A DNA stretch of 46,481 bases from Halodesulfovibrio sp. (GTDB lineage: Bacteria > Desulfobacterota > Desulfovibrionia > Desulfovibrionales > Desulfovibrionaceae), in contig QKEJ01000140.1 in NCBI GenBank assembly GCA_003252375.1, forward strand, positions 1 through 46,481. The letters run 5' to 3'. The translations under genes were made by a program, and so were the position numbers. Positions 1 through 8,043 of this stretch are shown piece after piece. Each line of letters starts with the position of its first letter. The first letter of the stretch is position 1. Under the pieces are notes generated by a model. The model was not told the DNA's origin. It saw only the letters and a program-made list of their open reading frames with translations, and ran no database searches.

Positions 1-56
1 GGATGCGCTCGCGGGCGGCACCTGCCCGGAGCGGGCGGAATGACCCCGGGCAGACG

Positions 57-105
57 GTTGCAGAATGTTGCGCCGCGCCGGTCTCAAAATGTTGCAGGGC
101 GTTGC
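57..105 (+). promoter_or_regulatory. Phased GTTGC repeats, candidate activator-binding site
   Basis: GTTGC occurs at 57-61, 67-71, 91-95 and 101-105. The repeats form two pairs, each with an exact 10-bp period, and the pairs are 34 bp apart. Three of the four copies extend to GTTGCAG. They lie about 100 to 150 bp upstream of the start predicted for the sigma-54 promoter at 180-195, the usual distance for an enhancer-binding protein. Binding by the NtrC-type activator encoded at 2911-4317 is an inference. The reading frame is open through this stretch, but it has no ribosome site or recognisable protein, so bases 1-179 are taken as non-coding. Confidence 0.45.
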
Positions 106-179
106 AGGGAGGTGCACCGGCGCAGATACGCCCAAGACGACACACCATTAACATATTGACATCAAAAACAATTACACAT

Positions 180-195
180 TGGCACACACCTTGCC
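180..195 (+). promoter_or_regulatory. Sigma-54 (-24/-12) promoter
   Basis: TGGCACACACCTTGCC matches the sigma-54 consensus TGGCAC-N5-TTGCW. GG (181-182) and GC (193-194) are separated by exactly 10 bases. The predicted transcript start is near 206, about 50 nt before the start codon at 255. A sigma-54 activator gene lies three genes downstream. Confidence 0.85.
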
Positions 196-254
196 CCAGT
201 CACAGCAAAGCCAACCCCGGCCCGTTTGAAAGCCACCGGGACAAGGAGGACACC

Positions 255-908
255 ATGACCACCATCCGCACCACCGTCACCGACACCTTTGCCGCCACCG
301 CATTCACCGACGCCAACCTGCACGACGAAGCCAGGCTACTCGCCGGCATGGCGCAGCCTTCGGGCTCCTTCCTGTCGGATACCTTTGCCGCTGTCGCCTT
401 TGCCGAGGCCAACGTGCATTCGGCCGCCTGCTCCCTGCTGGGCATGCCCGAACCGCAGACAACGGACCTCTCGGACATTTTCGCAGCCACGGCCTTCACG
501 GACGCCAACATGCTCGACGAGGCACGCGCCTGGCTGGACATGCCGCAGCCGGACGACGGCCTTCTCAGCGACATCTTCGCCGCCGTTGCCTTTGCCGAGG
601 AAGGATATCCCGATGCCGCCATGGAACTGCTGGGATGGGAAGGCGGACCGGCCGTCGCCCTCCCATGGGACAGCAACACCCTGTCCGACGTATTTGCCGC
701 AGCCGCCTTTGCCGAAGCCGGTCAGTACCGGCAGGCAGCCGACATGGCCGGGCTGAACCTTCCTGCAGACGCCGTGCAGCCCCCGACCCAACGCACCTTC
801 CGCATGCAGCGGGAACAGGTCCGCACGCCGCGCACGCTGGCAGGATTCATGGCCAGCGTGGGGCTGGAACAGGTTTCCTCGGTCCGCTACGGCGTCGCCT
901 GCCTCTAA
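255..908 (+). CDS. Small five-repeat protein (DxFAAxAF repeats), unknown function
   Basis: Unrecognised 217-residue protein. The start is ATG 255, with AGGAGG 9 nt before it and a sigma-54 promoter upstream. The body is five repeats of the form L-S-D-x-F-A-A-x-A-F-x-(D/E)-A-x, followed by a short helix ending G-M-P-x-P. The repeat aspartates fall at residues 10, 42, 74, 106 and 145, giving a strict 32-residue period for the first four and 39 for the last. The alternating Ala/Phe pattern suggests paired amphipathic helices resembling TPR or Sel1 solenoids, but no standard TPR consensus is met. There is no signal peptide or membrane segment, so it is probably cytoplasmic. The C-terminal 45 residues are basic and unrelated to the repeats. 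It is the first gene of an operon with a receiver, a kinase and an activator, so it may be a protein-binding adaptor or the regulated output. That role is a guess. Confidence 0.85.
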   Translation: MTTIRTTVTDTFAATAFTDANLHDEARLLAGMAQPSGSFLSDTFAAVAFAEANVHSAACSLLGMPEPQTTDLSDIFAATAFTDANMLDEARAWLDMPQPDDGLLSDIFAAVAFAEEGYPDAAMELLGWEGGPAVALPWDSNTLSDVFAAAAFAEAGQYRQAADMAGLNLPADAVQPPTQRTFRMQREQVRTPRTLAGFMASVGLEQVSSVRYGVACL

Positions 909-932
909 CCCGAAACCGCATTGGAGACCGCC

Positions 933-1340
933 ATGAAGAACATCAGACTGCTCCTCGTTGATGATGAACAGGATTTCGTGGAAACGCTGGCAGAGCGGCT
1001 GCGGCTCCGTGATCTCGGACCGGATGTGGCCCTGAACGGCGAGGCCGCCCTGACCATCGTAAGCGACAGCATCCCGGACGTGATGCTGCTGGACCTGATG
1101 ATGCCCGGCATTGACGGCTGGGAGGTTCTGGACCGGGTCAAGACGCAGTTCCCCGAGGTACAGGTCATCGTGGTCACCGGGCACGGCTCGGACACCGACA
1201 GGGACAAGGCCCTTGCCAACGGAGCCTTCGCCTACATGCGCAAGCCCGTTGATTTCGACCAGCTGGTCATCACCATCATGGCGGCCTACGATTGCAGAGT
1301 CGCCATGGAAAGCACCGAAGACGCCGCCGCCATCGGATAA
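933..1340 (+). CDS. Single-domain response regulator (receiver)
   Basis: A 135-residue CheY-type receiver with no output domain. The acidic pair is in LLLVDDEQDF, the phosphoacceptor is Asp54 in LLDLMMPGIDG, the switch threonine is in VVTGHG and the conserved lysine is in MRKPVDF. The start is ATG 933 with GGAG 6 nt upstream; an in-frame TTG at 921 is less likely. It lies 24 nt after the repeat protein and upstream of a histidine kinase and a sigma-54 activator. It may act as a phosphate sink or as an intermediate for the kinase at 1433-2926. That partner is inferred from position. Confidence 0.92.
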   Translation: MKNIRLLLVDDEQDFVETLAERLRLRDLGPDVALNGEAALTIVSDSIPDVMLLDLMMPGIDGWEVLDRVKTQFPEVQVIVVTGHGSDTDRDKALANGAFAYMRKPVDFDQLVITIMAAYDCRVAMESTEDAAAIG

Positions 1341-1375
1341 CCCATAATAATTGTTCACAACCCGGGAAGCGATAA

Positions 1376-1405
1376 GGTAGACAGGGTGAAACAGACCTGT
1401 CTGCC
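1376..1405. repeat. Inverted repeat between receiver and kinase genes
   Basis: GGTAGACAGG (1376-1385) can pair with CCTGTCTGCC (1396-1405) around a 10-nt loop, with one G-U pair. No T-run follows, so it is not a classical terminator. It may be an mRNA processing or attenuation hairpin, or an operator. Confidence 0.4.
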
Positions 1406-1432
1406 TTCCTGTTTGCACACGTGAGGTTCCGC

Positions 1433-2926
1433 ATGCTTCTGTCTCTTCGCCATCGCATTCTGGCCCTGCTCATCGCCATTGTCTCCGTCAACATGCTCGG
1501 AGCGGGAGTGACCCTCTGGTACACGCAACGCAGCCAGGCGCTGCAGTCGGGCATTATCGACATGGAAGTGGGAGCCATGAACGCCGCCTACGGCCTGACC
1601 TCGGAACTGCTCTCGCAACGCGGGTACACGACCTATTTCTTCCTGAACAACGACCCAGCCTGGCTCACCCAGCTGGAGGTGCACCACAAGGCCTTCCAGC
1701 AGGAGCTGGAGCGGGCCCGCAATGTCTCTGTCATTCCCGGCGGCAGGGAGATCCTCAACGAAGTCGAATCCCAGTACATCCGGTACGTCTATGCCCGCGA
1801 GCAGGTCATCAACCACTACAAGAACGACCGGCGTGAGGATGGCGCCCGCCTGCACTGGAGCATCCGCGAACGCTTCCACAACATTCTCGCCCTGTGCGAC
1901 CAGTTCCGCAAACTCCACGAGGAAAGCATCCGTGCCCAGCGGCAGGCCTACCTGAACCAGTCACGCCTGCTCGTGGCCCTTGCCGTGGCCGGCATTCTGC
2001 TGTCCACCCTTGCAGGCGCGTGGCTCGGGCTGGTGATGCTCCGCAAGGTTCTCAACCCCATCCGCGACATGGCCGCCCAGACACGGGAAAGCCTGCTCCA
2101 CACTGCGGAGATTGCCGCTCCCATGGAAAACGAGGTGGAAGCCCTGGGTGACAAGCTGCGCATCCTCATTTCCGACGTGGGCGACGTGCAGAAGCAGCTG
2201 GATGCCAGCCGGGAATCCCTCATGCAGTCCGAAAAGCTGGCGCTGGTCGGCAAGCTTGCCGCCGGGGTTGCCCACTCCATCCGCAACCCGCTCACTTCGG
2301 TGAAGATGCGCCTCTTCTCGCTTGAACGTTCCCTCGAGCTGGACGAACACCAGCGCGAGGATTTCGAAGTGGTCAGCGAGGAAATCTCGCACGTGGAAAG
2401 CATCGTGAAAAACTTTCTGGAGTTCGCCCGGCGGCCCAAGCTGCGGCCGCGCAAGCAGAGTCCCTCCGACGTGGTGGACATGGCCCTCAAGCTGCTGCGC
2501 CACCGGCTGGAGTCCAGCGGCACCGAGGTCGTGCTGAATCGTGCTGAGCGGCTCCCCGAACTGCCGCTTGATGCCGACCAGCTCAAGGAGGTCTTCGTCA
2601 ACCTGCTCATCAATGCCTGTGACGCCCTGGTGACCGGCGGGCGAATCACCGTGACCGAAGAAACGGGCCTGATGGACCCCATGGGCGAGGTTGTGGTCAT
2701 CCGCATCGCCGACAATGGACCCGGCATCCCGGCGGACATCATGGACAGGATATTTGATCCCTTTTTCAGCACCAAGGAAGAGGGGTCCGGACTGGGACTT
2801 GCCATTGCCCGGCGGGTAATGGAAGAACATGGTGGCTGGCTGCATGTGCGGTCCGGCGAAGAAGGCGGCGCGGTGTTCGTCATCGCCCTGCCCGGCAACA
2901 GGAGGTCCACATGGCTACGATCCTAG
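1433..2926 (+). CDS. Membrane sensor histidine kinase
   Basis: A 497-residue kinase. ATG 1433 is preferred because GAGG lies 6 nt upstream; a GTG at 1421 would add four residues. A membrane helix near residues 8-28 and another near 180-205 enclose a mostly helical periplasmic region of about 150 residues that resembles a four-helix-bundle sensor. After the second helix come a short HAMP-like linker, a coiled coil, the dimerisation domain with His281 in GVAHSIRNPL, and an ATPase with N box (LINACDAL), G1 (DNGPGIP), F box (FDPFFST) and G2 (GSGLGLA). The residue after the phospho-histidine is Ser rather than the usual Glu. The 3' end overlaps the activator gene by 16 nt, so the activator at 2911-4317 is the likely phosphotransfer partner. 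The ligand is unknown. Confidence 0.92.
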   Translation: MLLSLRHRILALLIAIVSVNMLGAGVTLWYTQRSQALQSGIIDMEVGAMNAAYGLTSELLSQRGYTTYFFLNNDPAWLTQLEVHHKAFQQELERARNVSVIPGGREILNEVESQYIRYVYAREQVINHYKNDRREDGARLHWSIRERFHNILALCDQFRKLHEESIRAQRQAYLNQSRLLVALAVAGILLSTLAGAWLGLVMLRKVLNPIRDMAAQTRESLLHTAEIAAPMENEVEALGDKLRILISDVGDVQKQLDASRESLMQSEKLALVGKLAAGVAHSIRNPLTSVKMRLFSLERSLELDEHQREDFEVVSEEISHVESIVKNFLEFARRPKLRPRKQSPSDVVDMALKLLRHRLESSGTEVVLNRAERLPELPLDADQLKEVFVNLLINACDALVTGGRITVTEETGLMDPMGEVVVIRIADNGPGIPADIMDRIFDPFFSTKEEGSGLGLAIARRVMEEHGGWLHVRSGEEGGAVFVIALPGNRRSTWLRS

Positions 2927-4317
2927 TGGTGGATGACGATCCGCAGCTCAGGCAGAGCTTCGAGAAGCTCCTCAAGGCGGAAGGACACGTGGTGCTCACC
3001 GCCCCCAGCGGTGAACACGGGGTGGAGATCGCCGCCGGTTCCGAACCGGACATGGCCGTTCTGGACGTGCGCCTGCCGGGCATGAACGGTCTGGAAACGT
3101 TCAAGATGCTGCGCGGCATGTATCCTGCCCTGCCCGTGCTCGTCATGACGGCCTACGGCACCACGGAGACCGCCATCGAGGCCACCAAGATGGGGGCATT
3201 CGACTATGTCATGAAGCCCTTCAATGTGCCGGATGTGCTCAACCTCATAGGCCGGGCGGTGGAGGTACGCAAGCCGCGTCCGGTTTCGGATGCCGCCATC
3301 GGCGCCCACGCCCTGCTCGGACGCAGCGTGGCCATGCAGGAAGTCTGCAAGCAGATAGGGCGCGCCGCGCCCACACAGGCCACCGTGCTCATCCGGGGAG
3401 AATCCGGCACGGGCAAGGAACTGGTGGCCAACGCCATCCACAAGCACAGCAACCGCTCGGAGCACCCCTTCTGCGTCATCAACTGCGTGGCCATTCCGGA
3501 AACCCTGCTGGAGAGCGAACTCTTCGGCTATGAAAAGGGAGCCTTTACAGGAGCCAGCAACCGCAAGGCCGGGAAGATAGAACAGGCCAACCGCGGCACG
3601 GTCTTTCTGGATGAAATCGGCGACATGCCTCCCCCCATTCAGGCCAAGATTCTCCGGCTGCTGCAGGAGCGACAGATCGAACGGCTGGGCGGCAAATTGC
3701 CGATCCCCGTGGATGTGCGCATCATCGCCGCCACCAACCGTGATCTTGAAAAGGCCGTGGCCAGCGGTGAGTTCCGGGAAGACCTGTACTACCGGCTCAA
3801 TGTCGTCTCCCTCACCCTGCCTCCGCTGCGCGAACGGCGGGAGGACATTCCCCTGCTCGCCGAGCACTTCCTCGAACGCTACGCGCGCGAGCTCAACATG
3901 CCCAACCCCGGCCTCACGGACAGGGCCAAGGCGGCCCTGCAGGATTTCCCGTGGCCGGGCAACGTGCGAGAGCTGGGCAACATGATCCAGAAGGCGCTCA
4001 TCTTCAGCCGCGGCCTGCCCATTGACTCGGAGGACATCACCTCCCTGCTGGGCGGCGGTCCCGCCGCATCAGACGGTTTCAACGAGGAGACGGAAGACGC
4101 CGTGGTCCGCTGGGTGCGTCACTCCCTCATCGCCGAACCGGGAGACGGGCTGTTCGAAACATTGGGGGACCGGTTCTGCGCCATCATCATCCGGGAAGCG
4201 CTCACCCTGACAGGCGGCAACCGCACCCGGGCCTCGAAGCTGCTGGGCATGTCCCGGCCGACCCTCATCGCCCGTATCGAACGATACGGCCTGAAGGTGG
4301 AAGCCTCGGTTTCCTGA
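2911..4317 (+). CDS. NtrC-family sigma-54 response regulator
   Basis: A 468-residue enhancer-binding protein. The receiver (about residues 1-120) has Asp52 as phosphoacceptor and Lys in VMKPFN. The AAA+ domain (about 140-370) has Walker A GESGTGKE starting at Gly163, the sigma-54 contact loop GAFTGA at about 210, and Walker B FLDEIGD. A Fis-type helix-turn-helix lies at the C-terminus (GGNRTRASKLLGMSRPTL). By family knowledge it uses ATP to open sigma-54 promoters once phosphorylated. The start overlaps the kinase end, so the pair is translationally coupled. Sigma-54 promoters at 180-195 and 4461-4476, both with GTTGC/GCAAC repeats upstream, are the nearest likely targets. A strong terminator follows the gene. 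Confidence 0.95.
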   Translation: MATILVVDDDPQLRQSFEKLLKAEGHVVLTAPSGEHGVEIAAGSEPDMAVLDVRLPGMNGLETFKMLRGMYPALPVLVMTAYGTTETAIEATKMGAFDYVMKPFNVPDVLNLIGRAVEVRKPRPVSDAAIGAHALLGRSVAMQEVCKQIGRAAPTQATVLIRGESGTGKELVANAIHKHSNRSEHPFCVINCVAIPETLLESELFGYEKGAFTGASNRKAGKIEQANRGTVFLDEIGDMPPPIQAKILRLLQERQIERLGGKLPIPVDVRIIAATNRDLEKAVASGEFREDLYYRLNVVSLTLPPLRERREDIPLLAEHFLERYARELNMPNPGLTDRAKAALQDFPWPGNVRELGNMIQKALIFSRGLPIDSEDITSLLGGGPAASDGFNEETEDAVVRWVRHSLIAEPGDGLFETLGDRFCAIIIREALTLTGGNRTRASKLLGMSRPTLIARIERYGLKVEASVS

Positions 4318-4370
4318 GTCCCTCCACTGTCCGTACCGCGACAGACAGATCGTAAAAAAGCCTGACACCA

Positions 4371-4399
4371 GAGGCGCTCCCCCGGGAGCGCCTCTTTTT
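4371..4399 (+). terminator. Rho-independent terminator after the activator gene
   Basis: GAGGCGCTC (4371-4379) pairs with GAGCGCCTC (4386-4394) around CCCCGG, followed by TTTTT. It lies 54 nt after the stop and ends the first operon, so the genes from 4488 need their own promoter. Confidence 0.9.
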
Positions 4400-4404
4400 A
4401 TATC

Positions 4405-4414
4405 GCAACGCAAC
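4405..4414. promoter_or_regulatory. Tandem GCAAC, candidate activator site
   Basis: GCAACGCAAC contains two adjacent copies of GCAAC, the complement of the GTTGC repeats upstream of the first sigma-54 promoter. It is centred about 78 bp upstream of the start predicted for the promoter at 4461-4476. Binding by the activator at 2911-4317 is inferred. Confidence 0.35.
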
Positions 4415-4460
4415 ACATTTGAATAAAACTCTTTTTTGAACAATTCCGGAATGTCGCTTT

Positions 4461-4476
4461 TGGCACGGCGGTTGCC
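4461..4476 (+). promoter_or_regulatory. Sigma-54 (-24/-12) promoter
   Basis: TGGCACGGCGGTTGCC has a perfect -24 (TGGCAC) and -12 (TTGC) with exactly 10 bases between GG (4462-4463) and GC (4474-4475). The predicted transcript start, about 4486-4488, coincides with the start codon of the next gene. That would make the mRNA leaderless or nearly so. Confidence 0.85.
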
Positions 4477-4487
4477 TTTATGCAGAC

Positions 4488-4886
4488 ATGAACAGCACTC
4501 GGCACATCAGCAGGGAACACAGCCCCATCCTCATTGCAGAACGCAACCCGCGCATTGCCGCCCTGCTGGAAAAGAGCTTTCTGGGCAGAGGCTTCCCGGT
4601 CCACACAGCCACGAACGGATACGAAGCCGCCGATGTTCTCAGCAGACAGGGGCCGGCCCTTGTGGTGCTGGACCCGGACCTGCCCTACCTCTTCGCCCTG
4701 TTGGAAGCAGGCGAAGGCATACTGATGGTGACGGTCCCCGTCATCCTTCATCCGCTTTCGGCATACGAACAGGCGTCGGCCGTGCCCGCAGCCGACACCG
4801 TATACAAGGATGCCGATCCGGAGCATCTGCTTGAGGCAGTGGAATCCGCCCTGAGCGGCCAGGCCACACGGGAGGTTCAGCAATGA
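4488..4886 (+). CDS. Degenerate receiver-domain protein
   Basis: A 132-residue protein with a receiver-like fold. The central Asp62 (VVLDPDLP) and a distal Lys (VYKDAD) are kept. The usual N-terminal acidic pair is replaced by E-R-N (LIAERNPR), and the switch Ser/Thr strand reads VPVILHP, so phosphorylation may be impaired. There is no output domain. The only plausible start before the first strand is ATG 4488, which has no ribosome site and sits on the predicted start of the sigma-54 transcript. The stop overlaps the next kinase start by ATGA, so it is coupled to that kinase and may modulate it as a pseudo-receiver. Confidence 0.8.
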   Translation: MNSTRHISREHSPILIAERNPRIAALLEKSFLGRGFPVHTATNGYEAADVLSRQGPALVVLDPDLPYLFALLEAGEGILMVTVPVILHPLSAYEQASAVPAADTVYKDADPEHLLEAVESALSGQATREVQQ

Positions 4887-6325
4887 CTCTAACCCATGCA
4901 TCGCATGACTCCTTCCGCTGGCTGGCCGCCAGGGTCGTCCTGCTGTCCGCCACCCCGGTCGCCCTGCTGGCCCTGACCGTCTGCAGCCTGCTGTTTACCG
5001 CATACGGACACGACGCGCAGACCCCCTTTGGCGCTCTTGTCCGCGCCGTCACGGCCCCGGCCCAATCGGTAGCAGACGCCATGGAACGCGCCGCCACGGC
5101 CTTTCCCGGCGCCACGATCCTGCATGTGGCTGACGAGCGGGTAGTGCAGGCAACCGGGCACGCAGCCCCCGCCCCCATGGATGCCGAAGCGAGGGAGCTT
5201 GTCGCCTCCCTCGGCGGGCCGCTGACAACGTCAATGCACGCCGGGGAACGGTTTGCCCTGCGCGCCGCCATTCCCCCCCTGCCCGGAAGCCCGGCCATGG
5301 CGGCCGTTTCCATAGCGCACGGGACAGGCCAGGATGATAGCGCCGCCGGTCAGGCCATCGTGGTAAGCATGCCGCTCCGGCTGCTCTTTCCCCAGATGGA
5401 GTATGCGTGGGGCATGACCATCATTGTCTCGGGAGTACTAGTCATGCTGCTGCTCTACAACTCCCTCGTATTCTCGGGCTACGTGCAGCAAAAACTCTCC
5501 TCCGAGGAACTGCGGCGGCGCGCACTGGAACGACGCATGGTCGAGGCGAACCGGCTTTCCTCCCTCGGCACGCTGGCGGCAGGCATTGCCCACGAAATCA
5601 ATAATCCGCTCTCCATCATGACCCAGGAAGCCGGATGGCTGGAGGACCTGACGGAGGATGGCCTGCCTGCTGCGGAGCTCGCAGGCAAGGTCCGCACTGC
5701 AGCCAGGATCATCCATACCCAGGGCGCCCGTTGCCGGGACATCACGCACAGCCTGCTCCGCCTTTCCCGGCAGGGAGCCGTGGAAGCGGGCGCCGTGGAC
5801 GTGAACGCCGTGATCGAAGAGGTGGGTACGCTTTCCCAGCACCGGTGCACCACGCAGCGTGTCGCGCTGCGCATGGAGACGGATGCCGACCTGCCTCCCG
5901 CCTATGCGGCGCAGGCCCACGTGCAGCAGATCCTTCTCAACCTGGTGGGGAACGCCCTTGATGCCATGCAGGGCAGGGAAGGCACCCTCACCCTGCGCAG
6001 CCGGCAGGAGGGAGAGGCCATCCTCGTGACCGTGGCGGATACCGGCCCCGGCATGAGCGCAACCGTGCAGTCGCGAATTTTCGAACCCTTCTTCACCACC
6101 AAACCGGCCGGACGGGGCACCGGACTCGGCCTTGCCATCTGCTACGGGCTTGCCCGTCGCAACAATGGGGCGCTGGGCGTGCACAGCACGGAAGGAGAAG
6201 GCACAACTTTCACCCTCTCGCTGCCGGTCATGCCGTCGGACGACGACATGCCGCAGCCCGGGGGGGAACACAGGATTCCGGCCATGCCGGAGCCCCAACC
6301 CCGAAGCGAAGGAGAACCCGCATGA
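4883..6325 (+). CDS. Membrane sensor histidine kinase
   Basis: A 480-residue kinase. Membrane helices near residues 13-35 and 175-197 flank a periplasmic region of about 140 residues without a recognised family. There is no clear HAMP. The dimerisation domain has His237 in [11 protein letters not shown], typical of the HEINNPL kinase group. The ATPase shows [24 protein letters not shown] and GTGLGLA. ATGA overlaps with the degenerate receiver before it and the receiver after it (6322-6705) tie all three into one unit. The TauE permease and PEP-synthase-like protein lie downstream in the same operon. The signal is unknown. Confidence 0.92.
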   Translation: MTLTHASHDSFRWLAARVVLLSATPVALLALTVCSLLFTAYGHDAQTPFGALVRAVTAPAQSVADAMERAATAFPGATILHVADERVVQATGHAAPAPMDAEARELVASLGGPLTTSMHAGERFALRAAIPPLPGSPAMAAVSIAHGTGQDDSAAGQAIVVSMPLRLLFPQMEYAWGMTIIVSGVLVMLLLYNSLVFSGYVQQKLSSEELRRRALERRMVEANRLSSLGTLAAGIAHEINNPLSIMTQEAGWLEDLTEDGLPAAELAGKVRTAARIIHTQGARCRDITHSLLRLSRQGAVEAGAVDVNAVIEEVGTLSQHRCTTQRVALRMETDADLPPAYAAQAHVQQILLNLVGNALDAMQGREGTLTLRSRQEGEAILVTVADTGPGMSATVQSRIFEPFFTTKPAGRGTGLGLAICYGLARRNNGALGVHSTEGEGTTFTLSLPVMPSDDDMPQPGGEHRIPAMPEPQPRSEGEPA

Positions 6326-6705
6326 CAACCGATTCCATGACCGTACTGCTGGTGGACGACGAACCCGATTTTCTGTCCGTCGTGGCCCGAAGGCTGGAAC
6401 GACGCAACATGCATGTGCTTTCTGCCGGTTCGGGAGAGGAGGCGCTGGCCACGTTGGAAACACATCCGGTCGATGCTGTGGTGCTGGATGTGAAGATGCC
6501 CGGAATGGACGGAATAGAGACACTCAAGCGCATCAAGGTCGCCTACCCGGAGATGGAAGTGATCATGCTCACGGGACATGCCGATCTTGAGGTCGCCATC
6601 AGCGGCATGGCGCTGGGAGCCTTCGATTACCTGCTCAAACCGGCGGATATTGACGAACTGATGTTCAAGCTGCGGGACGCCTCCCGCACCCGGATGCGTG
6701 CCTGA
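6322..6705 (+). CDS. Single-domain response regulator (receiver)
   Basis: A 127-residue receiver with no DNA-binding domain. The acidic pair is in LLVDDEPDF, Asp56 is in VVLDVKMPGMDG, the switch is in MLTGHAD and the lysine is in YLLKPAD. It starts by ATGA overlap with the kinase at 4883-6325, its likely phosphodonor. Lacking an output domain, it must act on another protein. The co-transcribed TauE permease or PEP-synthase-like protein are candidates, by inference only. Confidence 0.92.
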   Translation: MTTDSMTVLLVDDEPDFLSVVARRLERRNMHVLSAGSGEEALATLETHPVDAVVLDVKMPGMDGIETLKRIKVAYPEMEVIMLTGHADLEVAISGMALGAFDYLLKPADIDELMFKLRDASRTRMRA

Positions 6706-6786
6706 GCCACTCCCCGGACCGTCAGGCCCGGGACACGCGACCGGACGCATCCCATGCAAACGCTCTTACGGAGGAAGGTTAACGCG

Positions 6787-8040
6787 ATGAGGAAAATCTA
6801 CTCGATGTTGATGGCGGCATCAGCCGCCCATGCCCGGTGGGATTATGAGCAGTCCATGAGCATTCTGAAGAGCCGTAAAAAGGTCATGCTCCTGCTGCTG
6901 CTGGCCCTGCCCGCCATTCTGGTGTCCATTGCCTGCGCCGGCGACGTGATGCCGGACATCCTCGGCGGAAAGAAGGCCTACAGTCCGGCCTTCTACACCC
7001 CCGAAGTCTTCTGCATCTCCATTCTCATCGGCCTGTGTGCCGGGCTCATCACCGGCTGCATCGGCGCAGGGGGCGGGTTCATCATCACCCCCGCGCTCAT
7101 GAGTGCGGGCATCAAGGGCATCCTGGCCGTTGGGACCGACCTGTTCCACATCTTCGCCAAGGCCATCATGGGCACGGCGGTACACAAGAAGCTGGGCAAC
7201 GTGAACACGAAGCTGGCAGTGGCCTTCCTCGTGGGATCCGGTGTCGGGGTAACGGGCGGCGGCATCATCAACCGCACCCTGTACGAGCTGAACCCCGTGC
7301 TCAGCGATACGTTCATCAGCGGCATTTACGTGGTTCTGCTCGGCTTCCTCGGCTTCTACTCCATGGCCGACTTCCTGAAGCTGCGCAAGTCCGATACCGG
7401 TGGGGACGCCCATGGCGGACCTGCCTCCACCGACAGCGTCGGCCTGCCTGCCAAGCTGCAGTCCGTGAACATTCCCCCCATGATCTCCTTTGACGAGGAC
7501 CTTGTTCCCGGCGGCAAGAAGATCTCCGGCCTCATGGTGGCCCTCAGCGGCACCTTCGTGGGCTTCCTCGCCGCCATCATGGGCGTGGGCGGCGGCTTCG
7601 TCACCTTCCCCATCTTCGTCTACGTACTCGGCGTGTCCAGCTTCACCACCGTGGGCACGGACATCCTGCAGATCATCTTCACGGCAGGCTACGCCTCCAT
7701 CACCCAGTATGCCGTGTATGGCTTCATCTTCTATACGCTGGCCATGGGCATGCTGCTCGGTTCCCTGTTCGGCATCCAGCTCGGCGCTCTGACCACCAGA
7801 GTCGTCAAGGGCATATACATCCGCGGGTTCTATGCCACCGCCATCCTGGCCGGTTTCGTGAACCGCCTGTTCGACCTGCCCTCCAAGCTGGTATCCATGG
7901 AGATCATCAACCTGCCCAAGGATCTTGTCGCCACACTGTCCTCGGCAGGAAGCTATCTGTTCTTCGTCGTCGTGGCCGCCTTCGGGTTGTGGGTCATCTC
8001 CACCTTCATCAAGAACATTCCGGCACTCAGGGAGGCCTAA
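6787..8040 (+). CDS. TauE/SafE family permease
   Basis: A 417-residue polytopic membrane protein of the TauE/SafE (sulfite exporter) family. ATG 6787 is chosen because GGAGGAAGG lies 8 nt upstream; an ATG at 6754 has no such site. The N-terminal 45 residues are cytoplasmic. About eight to nine hydrophobic segments follow, in two related halves, each with a glycine-rich turn: GCIGAGGGFIITP near residue 95 and GVGGGFVTFP near 265. A hydrophilic loop of about 50 residues joins the halves. The family moves anions such as sulfite, sulfonates or organic acids; the substrate here cannot be read from the sequence. The gene is 3 nt from the membrane protein at 8044 and downstream of a kinase/receiver pair. 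Confidence 0.9.
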   Translation: MRKIYSMLMAASAAHARWDYEQSMSILKSRKKVMLLLLLALPAILVSIACAGDVMPDILGGKKAYSPAFYTPEVFCISILIGLCAGLITGCIGAGGGFIITPALMSAGIKGILAVGTDLFHIFAKAIMGTAVHKKLGNVNTKLAVAFLVGSGVGVTGGGIINRTLYELNPVLSDTFISGIYVVLLGFLGFYSMADFLKLRKSDTGGDAHGGPASTDSVGLPAKLQSVNIPPMISFDEDLVPGGKKISGLMVALSGTFVGFLAAIMGVGGGFVTFPIFVYVLGVSSFTTVGTDILQIIFTAGYASITQYAVYGFIFYTLAMGMLLGSLFGIQLGALTTRVVKGIYIRGFYATAILAGFVNRLFDLPSKLVSMEIINLPKDLVATLSSAGSYLFFVVVAAFGLWVISTFIKNIPALREA

Positions 8041-8043
8041 GCC

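Noticed and set aside
3-254. Upstream in-frame extension of the repeat protein
   Set aside because: It would cross the sigma-54 promoter and the GTTGC repeats; ATG 255 has a strong ribosome site.
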